In this document: positions 60,345-64,000 of the stretch, piece after piece
Layout of the letters: every line of letters begins with the position of its first letter
Numbering within the stretch: the first letter of the stretch is position 1
Source: Acanthosepion lycidas
Taxonomy: Eukaryota > Mollusca > Cephalopoda > Sepiida > Sepiidae
Reading direction: 5' to 3'
Assembly: GCA_963932145.1 (NCBI GenBank)
Contig: OZ010595.1
Coordinates: forward strand, 91,453,065-91,517,064
DNA: 64,000 nucleotides
Notes under the pieces: model-generated
Told to the model about the DNA's origin: nothing
Databases searched by the model: none
The model's input: only the letters and a program-made list of their open reading frames with translations
Position numbers and translations under genes: made by a program

Positions 60345-60490
60345 AAGGGGTTCAGTTAAAAATTCCCGGAAGGTTTAATACTCGGATTGACAGACACTTG
60401 AAGAAGGTCGGAGAGTATACTGGCTGAAACCGTTTCGATAATAACAACAAAAATGAGGATATTAGTGACTAAATGTAAATAGATAATCCA
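60345..60490 (+). repeat. Dispersed repeat, right-arm type of the 10.5-kb inverted element
   Basis: CACTTGAAGAAGGTCGGAGA, GGCTGAAACCGTTTC and ATAACAACAAAAATGAGGAT, ATTAGTG, AAATGTAAATAG correspond in order to 10733-10815. The region to the left shows no clear inverted partner. Confidence 0.6.
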
Positions 60491-60494
60491 AAAT

Positions 60495-62495
60495 TATAGT
60501 TTTCATTTTTACGTAGCACCGAAGAAATGGGAGGCAAGAATAGATGGAAGCGGGAAAGATTATGATTAAAGAATATCCCAAGGTTTGTCAGTTTTTAAAA
60601 ATCTGTATTCGAAATGTTTTTGTTTTTTTTATTTGAGTCTGAACATCACCAACTCATCGTGAAGAAAAGATTGGGAGCAAGTATCCTTCTCGATAAAAAA
60701 TAAGTTTTTAAGCGATAAAGGAAGACTCTCTTGAAATAGAAGGGTCAGATAAAAAAAAAACAAAAAAAAACAGTCAAAATTATAAATGCCTTTTTATGAG
60801 GTCAGGTGTTTGTAGTCCGACTTGTAAAAGCCGCAAAAAGACGATCTATATTTTCACAATTTTATTACAAGTCGTTTACTAGTAACGTCCATTTCGCAAC
60901 ATGACCCATTATTATTTATCTTTAGACGCATATTAAAAGGATTTTGCTATATGGCGGCACCCATCTCCTCTCCTATATTTTTGAAACGCATTTTTATTTA
61001 ATCATCAACAACAGCTGTGTGAGTACTATAAATCTTCGGATTTTTTCTGTAAAAATTCATCCCAAAATAAAAATATTCTATATAAAATTCACACCAAATT
61101 CTCCAAGAGCGAGACTCTTCCATAGCACTCTAGATGGGTTGACGTTTGCCACTGCCCCCAAATGTGGACGATTCGAGTGCGCTATTTCTAAGTGTGGGGT
61201 CTGTGCTCGCGCTGACCCCGATAAACACGCCAAGAAAAAAAAAAAAAAAAAAAGAAAATTGTAAAAAAATTCCTTCTAAGTACCAGGATATCATCCGTAC
61301 TTAAGAAATGTGAATAACTCTGAGTTTTGGTAAATTTTCATTCTGAGTGTTGGAGTTGTTGCGAGGGAAGCTAAACAAATTTTGATTGAAAAGAGCGCCA
61401 AAATTTAAAAAAAAAAACAAAAAAATAAAAAAAAGTTTACAAACAAAAATTTATAATTTCTTGTGGTGAATTAATATTTGCGATTACTAACTTTTTAACT
61501 TTACATTATTTCAGTTGAATTAGTGGCAAAGATCACAATGTTCAATCTTAATTGTTTTTCACTTTTCAGAAAAAAAAAAGGGTTTCATTTTTTTCTTCAA
61601 GTTTTGTTGCATTCTTAAGAAAGGGTTTCTCTTGAGATATCAAGAAGTCAAACAGGCTCGAGTTTTGTGATCTGATCCTTGTGCAAAGCCGGATTATTCT
61701 TTAGGTTAGTAAAGGTCCTAAAACGGACCAGGCCCTGAGTTTAAATTTCTTGTTTATTTTAGACATTTTCCGATTTAACATGCTGCATGACAAATTTTAC
61801 AAGCATACGAATATATCGACATTTGATTATGAAAAAATTCTTACCTCACTCTTCTTATAGTTTGATTGTCAACTACATTTCTTTCTGCCCTAGCATCTCC
61901 TACCTTCAAGAATTACTAGTTTTAAATTTAAATATAACGATTATTGGAATTTGATGGGTATTTATTTTATTTTCTTATTGATTAAAAAATTTAAAGAGTG
62001 AAATAAAAAAAATGAAAGGAAGAAGACCTACAGGTCAGGAAGGAAGACAAAGTTCGAACCAATTTTTTTAATTTAAAATCTATTTTTACTGAAGACAGGG
62101 ATGTGTCCTGGTCCGGGTCTACTAAAAAGATGTGCGAATCTAAGCGTCGGACAGTTAGCGGCGTTTTCTGCGACTGTATCCGTGTGTGGGAGTGTTGGGG
62201 TCCACGCAACTGTCCGGCACAACATCCGCGTGCGTGTGTGCGTGTGTGCTCCTTTTTTTCTGCTGCTGACCCCCATCATACACACATTTTGGCTACAATA
62301 AAAGATTGAATAAAATGAATAATGTTAACACTATTTTATTCAATTTGATTTACTGAACGTGACATTCGTGGCTAAATCAGTAGATTGTGTCGCGCCGGTA
62401 TATATATATATATGTATACAAGTATATGATTGGTGTATGGAATGAATTCCAATAACCAACAATTACTATTCTTAAAAGAGTGCTCAATACAAAGT
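60495..62495. other. AT-rich DNA, nothing recognised
   Basis: Homopolymers at 60310-60345 and 61230-61252. A 106-codon frame at 60944 ends in poly-Lys from the A-run. A short Cys-bearing stretch in it (CGRFECAISKCGVC) has no recognised domain. Confidence 0.4.
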
Positions 62496-62499
62496 ATAG

Positions 62500-62715
62500 C
62501 AGATATAATTATTTATTTAAAAAAAAAATTTATAACATAAATATGTTATAAAATCACTACAAAAATAGCCATTTTGTTTCAACACCCTCGGTGTCTTATC
62601 AAGTGATGACGTTGAATGTAAAATAAATGGTTTTAAAAGTTTCAAATTAATTAACAATCCTTCGCCACATATTTTTATGTTATAAAATTTTTTTTTTTTA
62701 AATAAATAATTATAT
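62500..62715. mobile_element. Small element with about 40-bp inverted ends
   Basis: The left arm at 62505-62545 (ATAATTATTTATTTAA, A-run, TTTATAACATAAATATG) is the imperfect reverse complement of the right arm at 62668-62714 (ATATTTTTATGTTATAAAAT, T-run, AAATAAATAATTA). The core has GTTTCAACACCCTCGGTGTC and TTATCAAGTGATGACG. It could be a MITE or a solo retroelement end; no target duplication could be assigned. Confidence 0.55.
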
Positions 62716-62889
62716 ATATCATATATATATTATACACACACGCATATATGAGAAGCTCTTATTAATTAAGAACAGTTACACAGAAGCACAGTTTTGTCTT
62801 GATCTACTAATTACATTCTATCTATCCAAGTTTCTTCACGTCCATCTATGTCATCTCTATCTCTATCTATCTAATCTGCACATACAAAA

Positions 62890-62952
62890 GAGATTTCTAA
62901 GTCCAACTTAGTCCGGCATAGGGCCACAGTTATGCCGTACTCAGCGTAGGCC
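62890..62952 (-). repeat. SINE tail fragment
   Basis: CTAAGTCCAACTTAGTCCGG and GCATAGGGCCACAGTTATGC in reverse resemble the GGCCTTGTGCC...AAGC(C)GGGCTTAG tail of the tRNA SINEs. Confidence 0.5.
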
Positions 62953-63103
62953 ACACCCCGATCATAGATGCTTATGATTGTGCGGGACCAATTTTTTCAT
63001 TACTCTACGGTTGGAGATAATATTTCATAACTTTGTTCTCTCTCTTTTTGCCATGTTTCTGGGTTGACATGACGTGTGTCTGTTTTACTTTTTATTTTTA
63101 AAT

Positions 63104-63105
<2 letters not shown>

Positions 63106-63142
<37 letters not shown>
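63106..63142. repeat. (TTA)n microsatellite
   Basis: About 12 trinucleotide units just before a SINE. Confidence 0.95.
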
Positions 63143-63157
63143 TATTAACACAAGCAA

Positions 63158-63262
63158 CATCGCCGTGGTGCAGTTGTTAGCTAATTTTATAGACCAGTAC
63201 ATTTGTAGTGAGTTCGATTCTCACTAAGTGCTCCTTTTTATTTGTGGCCTTGTGTTAAAGCT
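63158..63262 (+). repeat. tRNA-derived SINE
   Basis: ATCGCCGTGGTGCAGTTGTT (head), GTAGTGAGTTCGATTCTC (B-box), CACTAAGTGCTCC and GTGGCCTTGTGTTA. Same family as the 41.3- and 45.5-kb copies, moderately diverged. Confidence 0.75.
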
Positions 63263-63439
63263 TTTAGTAAAGAAACAAAGTCCCTTCACTCAAAAGCAGC
63301 GGTTAGTAAGTTATAATCATTACTGATCTAGTGGGGTGGGTCATAAATAGTACAAATTTATCTGCGGCAGATATTGGTAGGCTTTTTAGTTTTGTTGACT
63401 CGGCGCAATTGAATTGTTATTTGATTACCAAGTGCATCT

Positions 63440-63585
63440 CACAGACCAATGATTTGTTAGTGAAGTCACATTTTCCGCCTTGTACCAGACCTGGCTGATG
63501 ATAATAAACACCAAGGTTCATAGTAGTATTCATGTGTGCGAGTTCGATCTTTACTACTGGCAGTACTTTTTGCTAAAAACCTAAC
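63440..63585 (+). repeat. tRNA-derived SINE remnants
   Basis: CGCCTTGTACCAGACCTGG is a tail motif of one copy. GCGAGTTCGATCTTTACTA at about 63538 is the B-box of another, about 60 bp further on. Heads are not clear. Confidence 0.5.
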
Positions 63586-63589
63586 TTTT

Positions 63590-64000
63590 GTTACTTTAAC
63601 TGCGCGCGCGTATGTGTGTGTGTATGTGTGTGAGAGAGAGAAAGAGAGAGAGAGCATTTCTGTTATTTTTTATCATTTAAGATATTGGATCACTCTCTCT
63701 TAATTCTTGTCAAATCTCCTCCCCCCCTCTCTGTCTCCCCACAAAAAAAGTACCTCGAAGTGTGCCACCTTTGATTATCGATTCTTGTGAGAATAAAAGA
63801 CGCGCATTTTATTAAAATAAATGAATAAAGAATGAATTTTTCGAATTTATTTATTTTTTTCTTAAGAAAACATTTTTTATGAGTTTCAAGGTAATTTTTA
63901 AAAAAAAATATTTAGGTGAAGTTACATCATCATCACCATCGTCGTGCCACGTGATAAACGGACAACTCGAAAATCCTAAGATAAATGCATCCTATCAATT
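63590..64000. other. AT-rich DNA to the window edge
   Basis: CG/TG array at 63602-63630 and a GA-rich run at 63630-63655. No gene recognised. Confidence 0.5.

Noticed and set aside
60944..61264. 106-codon frame with Cys pairs
   Set aside because: No recognised domain, and the frame ends in a poly-Lys stretch from a homopolymer run.

Overview
The window looks like non-coding eukaryotic (animal) DNA. It is AT-rich and full of simple-sequence arrays, with many scattered tRNA-like and 5S-rRNA-like SINEs, decayed Tc1/mariner transposons and 5'-truncated LINE copies. No open frame in it looks like a conserved host gene. The longest ATG-started frame, 202 codons on the minus strand at 43.7-44.3 kb, runs through a degenerate minisatellite. 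The mix of very dense microsatellites and tRNA-derived SINEs with a GGTGCCCC-ending head and a GGCCTTGTGCCA stretch fits a cephalopod, most likely an octopus. That assignment rests on recalled family resemblance and was not searched. The window is either intergenic or inside a large intron.

Layout. 0-5 kb: a chimeric 5S/tRNA SINE, a 510-bp internally deleted mariner with both ends and TA target duplications, and a rearranged Tc1 transposase relic. 6-10 kb: TA arrays, one palindromic MITE inside a TA array, and a mariner transposase relic on the minus strand. 10.4-15.6 kb: an inverted-repeat element, several tRNA-like SINEs, and LINE 3' ends. 16-22.1 kb: two more palindromic MITEs, a tRNA SINE with a different tail, a LINE 3' end that keeps part of the reverse transcriptase C-terminal region, and the second 5S/tRNA SINE (minus). 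22-32 kb: a third LINE fragment, small SINE remnants, a conserved minus-strand peptide block present twice, and a large TATC array with a higher-order unit. 32.4-32.8 kb: the most complete 5S/tRNA SINE. 34-41 kb: mostly unique AT-rich DNA with a strong purine/pyrimidine switch (37.97-39.64 kb) and GATA arrays. 41-46 kb: good tRNA SINEs in opposite orientations, very long TA arrays and the minisatellite. 46-64 kb: homopolymers, TA/GATA arrays, an alternating purine-pyrimidine, CpG-bearing zone (54.7-57.5 kb), a small element with roughly 40-bp inverted ends (62.5 kb) and terminal SINE remnants.

How the parts relate. The non-autonomous elements have plausible sources in the same families. The palindromic MITEs carry mariner-type ends and the window also holds mariner transposase relics. 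The SINEs carry Pol III-type internal promoter motifs, and a LINE family with at least five 3' fragments is present, although no tail homology between that LINE and the SINEs was established. The most interesting objects are the chimeric 5S-rRNA/tRNA SINE family, the MADE1-like palindromic MITEs, and a shared higher-order unit in the TATC/GATA arrays.
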